NCBI GenBank assembly: GCA_964501905.1
Contig: CAZCTW010000001.1
Span: forward strand, 1-64,000
Source: B69-G16 sp964501905
Lineage (GTDB): Archaea; Thermoproteota; Thermoprotei; Thermofilales; B69-G16
Reading direction: 5' to 3'
DNA length: 64,000 nucleotides
Shown piece after piece: positions 51,574-60,029 of the stretch (its first letter is position 1; the number at the start of each line of letters is the position of its first letter). The notes under the pieces were generated by a model, which saw only the letters and a list, made by a program, of their open reading frames with translations, ran no database searches and was not told the origin of the DNA. The translations under genes were made by a program, and so were the position numbers.

Positions 51574-52602
51574 CTACAGTAAGCCCTTGAAGTTGTCTCT
51601 GATTAAAGCGGCTAAGAGCTCGACAACCGCTTCGATATCCTTCTTAAAGGCTAAGCCATAGGGGGAGTGAATATACCTAACTGGCACGGATACGCCCGTC
51701 GTCCTCGCCCCTAGCTGAATATACCACTTGGCGTCTGTTCCGCTGTGGGGAGATATCTGGAATTGAAACTTTACTCCTTTCTCCTCCGCTAGACCTATTA
51801 TGTAGTCAACTAACTCCCTCTGGGCGATTATAGTGGCATCCATAAGTCTAAGAGCCGCTCCTTCACCGGCTTTCGTCACTATTTTCTCGGGAGGAGTGCC
51901 CGGTGTGTCGTTAGCTATAGTGCCTTCAACCGATATACCGACGTCGGGCTTTAACCTGTGAGCTAGAGTCGAAGCCCCCCGTCCTCCGACCTCTTCTTGA
52001 ACTGTGAAAGCTACTACGACTTTACCGTAGCCCGTATCCCCTGCCTTCTCTAAAGCTTTTAAGAGAACGAAACAGCCAACTCTATCGTCTAGAGCTTTAC
52101 CCATAACACATTCCTCTCCTGAAGCAAAGAAGCTATGAAAAACAGCTGGAGCCCCCCTATCTACTCCCAGAGACAGAGCCTCTGACCGCGACGAAGCTCC
52201 AATATCTATAAATAAGTCGTCCATTGTCAACTCTTTCTTCTCGTGTCGGAGTATGTGGGGCGGCGTAACCCCGAGTATGCCAGGTATCTCGCCCTTCTTA
52301 GATAAGACGTTGACGAAACTGCCGGCCACAGCTCCCGGGTTTAAGCCGCCGAGACTCGTTATTTTCAAAAAGCCATCCTCGGTCACGTGGGTAACCATGA
52401 AACCTACTTCGTCCATGTGAGCTGAAAGCAGAGCGACAGGTCTCCCCTCTCCGAGCTCTACGAACACGTTCCCCAGGGCGTCTCTCTCGTAGCCGAAGCC
52501 CATTCTATCTAGCTCGCCCGCTATTATCTCGGCTATTTTGCTTTCAAAACCCGGAGGCCCTGGAGTTTTACAGAGTTTCTCCAGTAGGGAATAATCGGGC
52601 AT
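51574..52602 (-). CDS. M42-family aminopeptidase (tetrahedral, TET-type)
   Basis: This 342-residue protein has CKTPGPPGFESKIAEIIAGE, LLSAHMDEVGFMVTHVTEDG (His-x-Asp of the metal site), GKALDDRVGCFVLLKALEKA (bridging Asp) and TVQEEVGGRGASTLAHRLKP (catalytic Glu-Glu). HSGTDAKWYIQLGARTTGVS carries the last His. M42 proteins form dodecameric tetrahedra that cut peptides from the N-terminus. It is cytoplasmic. The ATG at 52602 faces the divergent gene; the gap holds both promoters. Confidence 0.93.
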   Translation of the reverse strand: MPDYSLLEKLCKTPGPPGFESKIAEIIAGELDRMGFGYERDALGNVFVELGEGRPVALLSAHMDEVGFMVTHVTEDGFLKITSLGGLNPGAVAGSFVNVLSKKGEIPGILGVTPPHILRHEKKELTMDDLFIDIGASSRSEALSLGVDRGAPAVFHSFFASGEECVMGKALDDRVGCFVLLKALEKAGDTGYGKVVVAFTVQEEVGGRGASTLAHRLKPDVGISVEGTIANDTPGTPPEKIVTKAGEGAALRLMDATIIAQRELVDYIIGLAEEKGVKFQFQISPHSGTDAKWYIQLGARTTGVSVPVRYIHSPYGLAFKKDIEAVVELLAALIRDNFKGLL

Positions 52603-52681
52603 GGTATTTGGTCAGCTTCGGGCATTAATAAATTTAGCTAAACTTTACAGATTTATAGCAATCAGTGTCCATATTCCTTAT

Positions 52682-53650
52682 ATGATAAGGGTGGTGGAGT
52701 ATAGAATTGAACGAGTAGCTGAGGTAGTAAAAAACTTAAATTTTGTGGTTTCCAACTTCTCGGATGGCGAGATATTCCCTCCTGCCCACGTAGAAGAGGA
52801 GCAGGTTCTACGCTACTTCTTCTTCGTAACCGCTCTAGACCATAGGACAGCTAAAAGCGGTAAGTTCGAGGGGTTAGTTAACGGCAAATACCTCCACGGC
52901 TCCGATCTACTCCACAAACTCTCCCTATTAAAGTTCTACGAAAACCCGGACTTCTTCTCTCCCAGACACATGTCCGAGATCGCGGTGGAAGAGGTAAAGG
53001 CTTGGCTTAGCGTCTCGGAGCCTAAACCCGCCACCGTTTGGGATCCGGAGGTTAGAGCTTTCCTGCTACGAGATGCTGGAGGGAAATTGCTCAAGCTTTA
53101 CGATGGGAGAGTATCGAATATGGTGGAGGAAGCCTCGGGGAGGCTCTGCGGCGTGCCCGGAGGTTTCATCGATATTCTTAAAGTTTTTCGAGCCTACGAG
53201 GACCCTGTCTCCAAGAAATCCTTCTTGCTGGCTAAATTCCTATTGAGGCGCGGCCTCCTCAAAGTAATCGATTTAGAAAATATGGAGGTTCCAGTGGATA
53301 ATCACGTCACTCGCGTAGCCGTAAGGCTTGGCATTGTAGAGCCACTGGGCGAAAACCCCTTCGCCTCCCAGCGGGAAGTTTCCTGGGAAGAAGACGTTAT
53401 TATAAGGTTGCAGGTTAGACGTGCCTTCAAGCTCGTATCTAAGCTCTCAAACATGGACCCTGGCCTGCTTGATGACCTGTTATGGAGCCTGGGCAGGAAG
53501 ATTTGCTTAAGGCCTAGACCTCTCTGTGACGAAGGAGTAGAAGTCTTGGGAATTAGGAAATGCCCGTTTAGATCCGTCTGCGCCGCTTATGAACGCGAGG
53601 AAAGGAGAACTTGGCTAGAGCATAACTACACAAATACCTGGTATTACTAA
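52682..53650 (+). CDS. HhH-GPD-like protein with C-terminal Fe-S loop
   Basis: I choose ATG 52682 (322 residues), because earlier starts would use the divergent promoter region. The centre has PVDNHVTRVAVRLGIVEPLG, as in the helix-hairpin-helix region of DNA glycosylases. The C-terminus has four Cys: CLRPRPLCDEGVEVLGIRKC then CPFRSVC, i.e. C-x6-C-x11-C-x5-C. This resembles the [4Fe-4S] loop of endonuclease III (C-x6-C-x2-C-x5-C) with a long middle spacer. The N-terminal part (VTALDHRTAKSGKFEGLVNG) is unlike typical glycosylases. A role in base excision or base salvage is inferred only. Confidence 0.55.
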   Translation: MIRVVEYRIERVAEVVKNLNFVVSNFSDGEIFPPAHVEEEQVLRYFFFVTALDHRTAKSGKFEGLVNGKYLHGSDLLHKLSLLKFYENPDFFSPRHMSEIAVEEVKAWLSVSEPKPATVWDPEVRAFLLRDAGGKLLKLYDGRVSNMVEEASGRLCGVPGGFIDILKVFRAYEDPVSKKSFLLAKFLLRRGLLKVIDLENMEVPVDNHVTRVAVRLGIVEPLGENPFASQREVSWEEDVIIRLQVRRAFKLVSKLSNMDPGLLDDLLWSLGRKICLRPRPLCDEGVEVLGIRKCPFRSVCAAYEREERRTWLEHNYTNTWYY

Positions 53651-53679
53651 AGCCATCCACTGCCAACGATAGTTTCAGT

Positions 53680-54930
53680 TTAAGCCCTACCACTTCTAAA
53701 AAGCCGAGAGAATAGGTTAAGGTAATCGTAAAGGTGTCTAGTTATGAGGAAATTCTTTCTCACATGCTCTCTACATTCCACGCTCATTTTTCCGCGAATC
53801 TCTCTGTTCTTAATTAGAAATAAGGCTCGGTCGGCCGCTTCTCTGACATCTCTCACTATAAACCCCGTCTTCCCGTTTATTACCTGAACCTTTATACCCC
53901 CAACCCCTCTAGCCACCACAGGAGTCCCCTTCCACAAGGCCTCGGTGACGGATAAGCCGAAGCCTTCTCTAATGCTCATCTGTAAGGCTACATCCGCCGC
54001 TCTCTGGAAAGCGTTCACTTCCCTATCCCCAACCCCCACCATGTTCGTAAGGAAGTGGATGTCGTAGTCCTCGCCCGCACGTCTGGCGGATTTCTCGTAA
54101 TAAACCCAACCTTCAGGGTCGTCGTGGGCCATGCTAGCTATTAGGAGTAGTTGAACCCCCGGTATTTGCTCCTTAACTAGCTTATACACGTTAATAGCCC
54201 CTAAGGGGTCTTTCCAAGGGTCGAACCTCGCGACTTGTATAATTATGGGCCTCTCGGGGTCGACGTCATACCTGTCGAGAACGCTTTTCACCTCGTCTTC
54301 GCTCATTTCCCTATTCTTCTCCGATAAAGGATCTATAGACGGCCTTATGATATAAGCCTTGGATTTATCAAGTCCCGGTTGCAAGTATTCATGCATGTGG
54401 AAAATATAGGCGTCGTACATTTTTACGAAATCTTCGATAAAACCCCATATTGGTTTATAGGGAGTAGAGGCATCTATATGACATCTCCATATCCACTTAC
54501 TATGGTCCACTCTATACTTCCTAATGGCTAAGGGCTGTGGATCATGAATTACTATAACATTTTTATCTAGATCTAGCTTTTCCGCGTTTTCTTCATTAAC
54601 CCTCAAGTATAGCTTTTTCATATCCTCAGTCAGCTCAACGCTCATTCCCTGCACACCGTGGTGGAGTAGTTTGGTTACTTTAAAAAATTCAGGAGGAGCT
54701 TCAATGACCTCCCACTCTACATCAAGTCCTATTGACCTCATTAAGGGGACCATGCTATGTAATATTTCCGCGACCCCACCTCCGAAAGAGGTAGAGTTCA
54801 CGTGGACAACCGAGACTCCTTTAAGTTTTTCGGCGAGGAAAAGGATTTTACTGATATCCTCTTTTGGAGCTATACCTCTATAATTCTCGAGTTTTCTAAC
54901 TCTCCCGATTTTAACTTTCAAAAACGACAC
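53680..54930 (-). CDS. treT: Trehalose glycosyltransferring synthase (TreT)
   Basis: This 416-residue GT4-family protein has VVHVNSTSFGGGVAEILHSM (glycine-rich acceptor motif), VIVIHDPQPLAI and WRCHIDASTPYKPIWGFIED. A second Rossmann half follows with QVARFDPWKDPLGAINVYKL and the E-x7-E motif region MSIREGFGLSVTEALWKGTP. TreT makes trehalose from NDP-glucose and glucose, or breaks it. It follows trmB by one base, and the divergent sugar transporter makes the cluster look like the trehalose/maltose island of Thermococcales. TreT and the transporter are probably used to catabolise imported trehalose. Confidence 0.9.
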   Translation of the reverse strand: MSFLKVKIGRVRKLENYRGIAPKEDISKILFLAEKLKGVSVVHVNSTSFGGGVAEILHSMVPLMRSIGLDVEWEVIEAPPEFFKVTKLLHHGVQGMSVELTEDMKKLYLRVNEENAEKLDLDKNVIVIHDPQPLAIRKYRVDHSKWIWRCHIDASTPYKPIWGFIEDFVKMYDAYIFHMHEYLQPGLDKSKAYIIRPSIDPLSEKNREMSEDEVKSVLDRYDVDPERPIIIQVARFDPWKDPLGAINVYKLVKEQIPGVQLLLIASMAHDDPEGWVYYEKSARRAGEDYDIHFLTNMVGVGDREVNAFQRAADVALQMSIREGFGLSVTEALWKGTPVVARGVGGIKVQVINGKTGFIVRDVREAADRALFLIKNREIRGKMSVECREHVRKNFLITRHLYDYLNLFSRLFRSGRA

Positions 54931-54931
54931 C

Positions 54932-55933
54932 TCAAGAAATTATTTCAAAAATAACTCCTCCAATATCTTCAAGCATAGCCCCAATACCTCCAACCTTAAC
55001 CACTCCATAGTCGGTTCTTAGGAGGATTGAGGCAATGCCATCGTCTAGGATCTTGCCCTCCACAGTCCCTTCTACTAGGACTTCTCTGCCAGTTTTGACT
55101 TCAACTCCTTTAACTCTTATTCTCTCTCCTCCTTGAAGTCTGTGAATTATGGCCCATATAGAGATGAACCTGCCCTTGAGTGAGGGAGAATTCACGCATT
55201 TCGATGTTTGAATTAGAGAGCTGTAGAAGAGATCTGTGAGCGCTCTCACCAATATAGGCTCTGTCGTCAATATAGAATAGTTTATGCGAGGATCACTAAT
55301 AACCCCTGCGTTTGCATCTACGAGCACTATCGTCAAAGAGGGAGCCTTCCTAACGTAAAGCTCCGCGTTTTCTTTAATAAACGGGTCATCGATCTTGAGA
55401 TTTCCATAGCTGGTAATCGTTACATTAACCCCTCTTCGCAGAGCCCTCTTCAATTCGTCTTTGAGCTCGGCTATCAAATGAGGAGTTGCCGCGAGCAGTA
55501 GCTGGTATTTAGCCCTTTTAAGCAAAGGTAACGTTAAATCTGCCAGTTCGATCTCCACTATCCACGTAGTTTTATCCTCTAGCCTACCCTTTAAAGCGAA
55601 AATATTTATTATGTTTAGAGTGTCGCCGCATAGCTTATCTAATTTCCTCTTCTTCTTTTCCACGAGAACTCTGAGGGCTATGTTTGGGTCTACGAGCTTG
55701 AATTTTCTAGGTCTACCTTCAATTATCTCTATTAATCCCTTCTCGCTCAATTTTCTAGCTATATCATATATCCTACTGTGGGGTATACCGCTTCTCTTCA
55801 CCAATTCGCTAGCCGTGAGGATGCCTCCCCTAAGAAGTGTTAAGTACGCGTTAATCTCATAGAGGCTGAGACCGAGACTTGAAAGCCTCTCTTTCAGCTC
55901 ATTTGCCAACTCTTTGTCCTTATAAATGAACAT
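54932..55933 (-). CDS. trmB: TrmB-family sugar-sensing transcription regulator
   Basis: This 333-residue protein has an N-terminal winged helix (LGLSLYEINAYLTLLRGGIL, GIPHSRIYDIARKLSEKGLI) and a short coiled coil (about 95-115). A PLD-like segment (about 120-225) and a C-terminal sugar-binding beta domain (IHRLQGGERIRVKGVEVKTG and on) follow. TrmB represses the trehalose/maltose transporter and is released by the sugar. It is divergent from the transporter genes and co-transcribed with treT. The only common control region is 55934-55990, which holds the palindrome at 55958-55975. Confidence 0.92.
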   Translation of the reverse strand: MFIYKDKELANELKERLSSLGLSLYEINAYLTLLRGGILTASELVKRSGIPHSRIYDIARKLSEKGLIEIIEGRPRKFKLVDPNIALRVLVEKKKRKLDKLCGDTLNIINIFALKGRLEDKTTWIVEIELADLTLPLLKRAKYQLLLAATPHLIAELKDELKRALRRGVNVTITSYGNLKIDDPFIKENAELYVRKAPSLTIVLVDANAGVISDPRINYSILTTEPILVRALTDLFYSSLIQTSKCVNSPSLKGRFISIWAIIHRLQGGERIRVKGVEVKTGREVLVEGTVEGKILDDGIASILLRTDYGVVKVGGIGAMLEDIGGVIFEIIS

Positions 55934-55957
55934 GAATAAGATTTAAATACGAGTCCT

Positions 55958-55975
55958 TGATAAATTTTTTTATCA
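55958..55975. promoter_or_regulatory. Inverted repeat between trmB and the transporter genes
   Basis: TGATAAA, TTTT, TTTATCA is a perfect 7-bp inverted repeat in the 57-base divergent gap. The binding-protein ATG is 16 bases to the right, with GGTGGT between, and trmB starts 25 bases to the left. It is a good candidate for a TrmB operator, although it does not match the TACT-N3-AGTA type known from Thermococcus. Confidence 0.5.
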
Positions 55976-55990
55976 CTAATCGGTGGTAAA

Positions 55991-57256
55991 ATGTCTGCCG
56001 AGAAGAAGATTTTGACAAACCTAATTGTCTCATTCATAATCGGGTTGTTAGTCGGAGCCGCTCTAGGAGTATATTTAATAGCACCGCTCCTAGCTCCCCC
56101 GCCCCCAGCCGCGCCCGTAGAGCTAACAGTTTTTAGCTTATGGGGAGGAGCTGAAGAAGAAAACTTTCTTAAATGTCTTAAAGCCTTTGAAGAAGAGACA
56201 GGTATTAAGGTTAAACACGTACACCAGACAACTGAAGGTTTAATGGTTGGCGTGCCCTCCCAATTTGCAGCTGGTAAATCAGTGGCGGACGTTATTATAG
56301 CTCCCTGGCCTGCATGGATAAGGAGTTTGGCTAAAGAAGGGCATTTAATGGAAATTACGGATCTCATAGATCCTACTAAATATCCCAAAGATTATGTAGA
56401 TCTCGTAACTGTAGATGGTAAAATATATGCTGCGCCGTTTAAAGCCTGGGCTAAACCCGGCTTTTGGTATAAGAAATCTTTCTTCGAGAAACACGGATTG
56501 AAACCGCCTAAAACTTGGGATGAATTCTTAGACTTATTGGAGAAGCTCAAAAACATACCCGGAATAGAGGCTCCAATAGCTAGCGGAGACGGAGTAGGAT
56601 GGCCTCTATCCGATATAACTGAGGCGTTTATAATAAACAGGGGAAGCCCGGACCTACAGGTTAAACTCATAAACGGTGAAATCACCTTCACGGATCCAGA
56701 AGTTAGGAAAGTATTCGAAGAACTCACAGATCTTATAAAGAAAGGATACTTTAGCACTCCCGATGAGTGGACCGCTCAAATCGACAAACTATGGAACGAG
56801 AAGTACGGAATATATTTTATGGGCAACTGGATGACCGTCATGCCCCAAGTCAAGGACGTAAATGACCTAGGCTTCTTCCCGTTTCCAGGAGCTAAGGGAG
56901 TTGTAGCTGGAGGAGACTGGGTTATAATACCGAAGTACACCGAGCACCCAGAAGAGGCTAAGAAGCTCTTACAGTTCCTAGCTGGTCCTAAAGGACAGGA
57001 GATAATGGTTAAACAGGGAGGATTCTTAGGCACTCACGCTGATGTACCAGCTGAGGCTTATAAACCAGCCGATAAGGCTGTAGTAGACTTCATCAAAACC
57101 GTCAAAGTGGTGGCGGACCTAGACGACGCTATCGGCGGCGACTTCCAGTTGACCTTCTGGGATCAACTCAAGCTGCTTTGGGTGGATCCAGGAGCATTAG
57201 ACAGCGTATTAGAAACACTTAAAGATAGTCATTTGAAAACTTTAGGTAAAGGGTAA
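55991..57256 (+). CDS. malE: Maltose/trehalose-type extracellular binding protein
   Basis: This 421-residue protein has a transmembrane segment (about 13-35), followed by a Pro-rich linker (APPPPAAPVE). The family 1 binding fold follows: LTVFSLWGGAEEENFLKCLK, VIIAPWPAWIRSLAKEGHLM, APFKAWAKPGFWYKKSFFEK, PKTWDEFLDLLEKLKN and YGIYFMGNWMTVMPQVKDVN. It binds a di- or oligosaccharide outside the cell and delivers it to the two permeases. No lipobox Cys is present; the hydrophobic helix probably anchors it. The start ATG has GGTGGT before it. Confidence 0.88.
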   Translation: MSAEKKILTNLIVSFIIGLLVGAALGVYLIAPLLAPPPPAAPVELTVFSLWGGAEEENFLKCLKAFEEETGIKVKHVHQTTEGLMVGVPSQFAAGKSVADVIIAPWPAWIRSLAKEGHLMEITDLIDPTKYPKDYVDLVTVDGKIYAAPFKAWAKPGFWYKKSFFEKHGLKPPKTWDEFLDLLEKLKNIPGIEAPIASGDGVGWPLSDITEAFIINRGSPDLQVKLINGEITFTDPEVRKVFEELTDLIKKGYFSTPDEWTAQIDKLWNEKYGIYFMGNWMTVMPQVKDVNDLGFFPFPGAKGVVAGGDWVIIPKYTEHPEEAKKLLQFLAGPKGQEIMVKQGGFLGTHADVPAEAYKPADKAVVDFIKTVKVVADLDDAIGGDFQLTFWDQLKLLWVDPGALDSVLETLKDSHLKTLGKG

Positions 57257-57272
57257 AAACGGGTAGAAAGAT

Positions 57273-58157
57273 ATGCGTAAAACCCCCTTTCTTTTCTTAC
57301 TCCCAGCTCTTATTCTCTTAATACTTTTCGTCATCGGACCCACGCTCTTCACCCTTTATATGAGCTTTATCGACTGGACTGGGAGAGTCAGGGGCTTCGT
57401 TGGTTTAAAAAACTATATTGAAATATTCAGCAGGAAGAGTATTATAAACTTGGAAAAACCGCCTCTATCCCCGCCTCCGAGAGGCGCTCTAATCCATAAC
57501 GCCCTTTGGATTTTAATCCACGTACCCTTATCAACAGTGCTAGGCTTAGTTTTAGCAGTTTTATTGAGAAACGTTAAGGGCAGCACTATAGCCAAATCGA
57601 TAATTTTCATAGGTATGGTAACCCCTATGGTGGTGGGCGGTATAATTTTACGCTTTATCTACGATGAACACGCCGGAATAGTAAATGCTATACTGAGAAC
57701 GATGGGACTGGGGTGGATGGCTAGAACTTGGACTGCGTATCCGGACACCGCGCTCCTCTCCCTAATTTTAGGATCTGTTTGGATATGGACTGGCTTTTGC
57801 ATGGTTGTGTACTCAGCCGGTTTAGAGACTATACCTGACGAGCTTATAGAGGCAGCTAAGGTAGACGGGGCTACCAGCTTCCAGATATTCAGGCATATAA
57901 TAATACCTCTCTTAAAGCCAGCTACCATAGTGGTGGTTACGATGAGCGTTCTCTGGGTGCTAAAAGTCTTCGATATAGTCTACGTAACGACTCTAGGAGG
58001 TCCTGGAGGAGCATCCACGGTGTTGGCGTTCGAGATGTACATGGACGCTTTCTTTAGAATCCCGGCAAACTATGGAACCGCGGCGGCTATAGCCTCTCTC
58101 TTAACATTGATAACGCTCGGATTCGCCGTGTACGTTATAAGGCTTATGGTGAGGTGA
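57273..58157 (+). CDS. malF: ABC sugar permease, MalF type
   Basis: This 294-residue protein has six spans. It begins FLFLLPALILLILFVIGPTL and has FTLYMSFIDWTGRVRGFVGL, the usual entry of MalF/UgpA-type permeases. The EAA loop that docks the ATPase reads IPDELIEAAKVDGATSFQIF (E-A-A-x3-G-A). It lies 16 bases after malE and 4 bases before malG. The permease pair needs a MalK-type ATPase, which is not in the window. Confidence 0.92.
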   Translation: MRKTPFLFLLPALILLILFVIGPTLFTLYMSFIDWTGRVRGFVGLKNYIEIFSRKSIINLEKPPLSPPPRGALIHNALWILIHVPLSTVLGLVLAVLLRNVKGSTIAKSIIFIGMVTPMVVGGIILRFIYDEHAGIVNAILRTMGLGWMARTWTAYPDTALLSLILGSVWIWTGFCMVVYSAGLETIPDELIEAAKVDGATSFQIFRHIIIPLLKPATIVVVTMSVLWVLKVFDIVYVTTLGGPGGASTVLAFEMYMDAFFRIPANYGTAAAIASLLTLITLGFAVYVIRLMVR

Positions 58158-58161
58158 TGCG

Positions 58162-58989
58162 ATGAAGGTAAGAACTCTGATAATTCACGCGATTGCATGG
58201 GCTATAGCCCTAGCCTGGACTATACCATTCATCGGGGTTTTCATGGCTTCAATAAGGCCTTACGAAGAGATAGTCGGCGGCTGGTGGAATATTGAAAAGT
58301 TTACGGTTACTTTGGAGAATTATTGGGCTGTTTGGACGCACCCGACAGCGCCTATGAGCAGGGCGTTTCTTAACTCTTTTATAATAGCTATACCGTCGAC
58401 TATAATTCCTATATTTGTAGCCGCTCTAGCCGCCTATGGCTTTGTCAGATTCAGTTTCCCGCTAAGAGATATGCTATTCCTAACCATAGTGGTGTTAATG
58501 AGCTTGCCTCAACAGATGGTTATACTCCCAGTCTTCCTGTTAGAGACCAGGTTAGGGCTTTGGAATACTCATATAGGCTTAATACTGCTGCACTCGGCTT
58601 TTGGATTGCCGTGGATAATCCTCTTTTTGAGGAATTTCTTCACCACGCTACCAGTAGAGGTGGAGGAAGCCGCTAAAATAGATGGAGCATCAGATTTTCA
58701 GATATTCTTTAAAATAGTATTGCCAATGTCGCTCCCGGCATTAATATCGATATCTGTGTTACAGTTTAACTGGGTTTGGAACGATTTCTTCTTTGCCTTA
58801 ATTCTGCTCGTATCTCCGGAGAATTTCGTCGTCACCCAGACTATACCAGTGTTGAAAGGCAGGTATTACATCAGGTGGGACCATATGGCCGCCGCATCTA
58901 TCTTAGCTATGTCGATGCCCCTCCTCATTTTCGCACTATTACACAAGTACTATCTGCGTGGCGTGATAGGCGGAACCGTTAAGGGCTAG
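58162..58989 (+). CDS. malG: ABC sugar permease, MalG type
   Basis: This 275-residue protein has six spans. It starts MKVRTLIIHAIAWAIALAWT with IPFIGVFMASIRPYEEI and LENYWAVWTHP. The EAA loop is LPVEVEEAAKIDGASDFQIF. The C-terminus is YYLRGVIGGTVKG, the usual MalG-like R-G-x-x-x-G-A-V-K-G ending. It completes malEFG. It converges with the SPASM gene. No ATPase gene follows. Confidence 0.92.
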   Translation: MKVRTLIIHAIAWAIALAWTIPFIGVFMASIRPYEEIVGGWWNIEKFTVTLENYWAVWTHPTAPMSRAFLNSFIIAIPSTIIPIFVAALAAYGFVRFSFPLRDMLFLTIVVLMSLPQQMVILPVFLLETRLGLWNTHIGLILLHSAFGLPWIILFLRNFFTTLPVEVEEAAKIDGASDFQIFFKIVLPMSLPALISISVLQFNWVWNDFFFALILLVSPENFVVTQTIPVLKGRYYIRWDHMAAASILAMSMPLLIFALLHKYYLRGVIGGTVKG

Positions 58990-59005
58990 CTTTCGGAAGA
59001 ATGGC

Positions 59006-60022
59006 TTAGGTTTCGGCACCGCCGCCTCCAGGAGATAAGCCGGCTACTACGGGGCATAGAGGATCTGGATTATCGACTTGTCCGCTTAGCGCGTAAGCTC
59101 TAGCATAGCATCCTCCTCTGCACTTTGAGCTTAATGGACACGATGTACATGGAGGTTTTAGCCGGGGGTAGACGGCTTTCTCGTAGAGGGGATTATTCAC
59201 CATCTTTAAGTAGGCGTTTTTCAGCCCTGAATCTACTCTAGCTACTTCTACATTTAGTACGTCGCACAGCACGACTCTGCCGCTTGGAGTTATATCCATT
59301 ACGTCCCAATTTCTACAGTCCCCATAGAATAGATATGGAGAATTCGTAACCGCCTTTAGAAACGGCGTACACCAGACTGATATAGGAGTCCCAAGCTCTT
59401 CGGCTACCTCCGCGGCTTGTAGCACGGCCTCCCTGTAGTGGCTTGGAGATACATACGCTTTATTTTTAAGAGCCGCGCCCGCGGGCATTGAGGGTATTAT
59501 CGATACGCTGTAGGCTCCCAGCGCCAAGGCGTAGATTATCGTCTCTCTGATATATCTCCAGTTTAGCTCCGTCACAGCTATATTCACGTGGGGGAGTATG
59601 CCTGCCTTGACCAGCGACCGCATCCCCCTTAACATTTTATCCCAAGTTCCCCGCCCTCTTATCTCCTCATATACCTCCTTCCTATGTCCGTCTATGCTAG
59701 TGTAGACTCCTACTTCGAGCCTGTGGAGCCTCTCCGCCACTTTCTCATTTACCAAGGTTAAATTTGTGAAAATGCTCGCTTCTATGCCTTGATCTTTAGT
59801 ATGGGATAAAATATCGAAAATATCTTTAAGTAGTAGAGGCTCTCCCCCCGTGTACTGTATATACTCTACGCCTATCTCAGCGGCTTCTTCAACTAGCTTG
59901 AATATCTCCTCTTTAGGCATTTCCTTTTCAAGCCTATAGGGGGTTGTATAGCAGTGCTTACAGTTTAAGTTACAACGACCCGTGATAATCCATATTATAG
60001 AATCCGGCGGTTTAAAACTCAT
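59006..60022 (-). CDS. Radical SAM/SPASM-domain protein
   Basis: This 338-residue protein has the cluster motif CNLNCKHCYTTPYR (C-x3-C-x2-C; residues about 17-24), then the GGEP motif in YIQYTGGEPLLLKDIFDILS. A C-terminal SPASM region holds further Cys: YGDCRNWDVMDITPSGRVVL-CDV and PCTSCPLSSKCRGGC. SPASM enzymes often modify peptides (sactipeptide or PQQ-type) or act in heme biosynthesis. No precursor peptide is obvious next to it. It lies 7 bases after the Clp1-like gene, so it is probably in one operon with it. Confidence 0.85.
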   Translation of the reverse strand: MSFKPPDSIIWIITGRCNLNCKHCYTTPYRLEKEMPKEEIFKLVEEAAEIGVEYIQYTGGEPLLLKDIFDILSHTKDQGIEASIFTNLTLVNEKVAERLHRLEVGVYTSIDGHRKEVYEEIRGRGTWDKMLRGMRSLVKAGILPHVNIAVTELNWRYIRETIIYALALGAYSVSIIPSMPAGAALKNKAYVSPSHYREAVLQAAEVAEELGTPISVWCTPFLKAVTNSPYLFYGDCRNWDVMDITPSGRVVLCDVLNVEVARVDSGLKNAYLKMVNNPLYEKAVYPRLKPPCTSCPLSSKCRGGCYARAYALSGQVDNPDPLCPVVAGLSPGGGGAET

Positions 60023-60029
60023 AAAACTC

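Noticed and set aside
52601..52681. ATG 52601 as start of the HhH-like gene
   Set aside because: It would overlap the M42 start and use the divergent promoter region as coding sequence.
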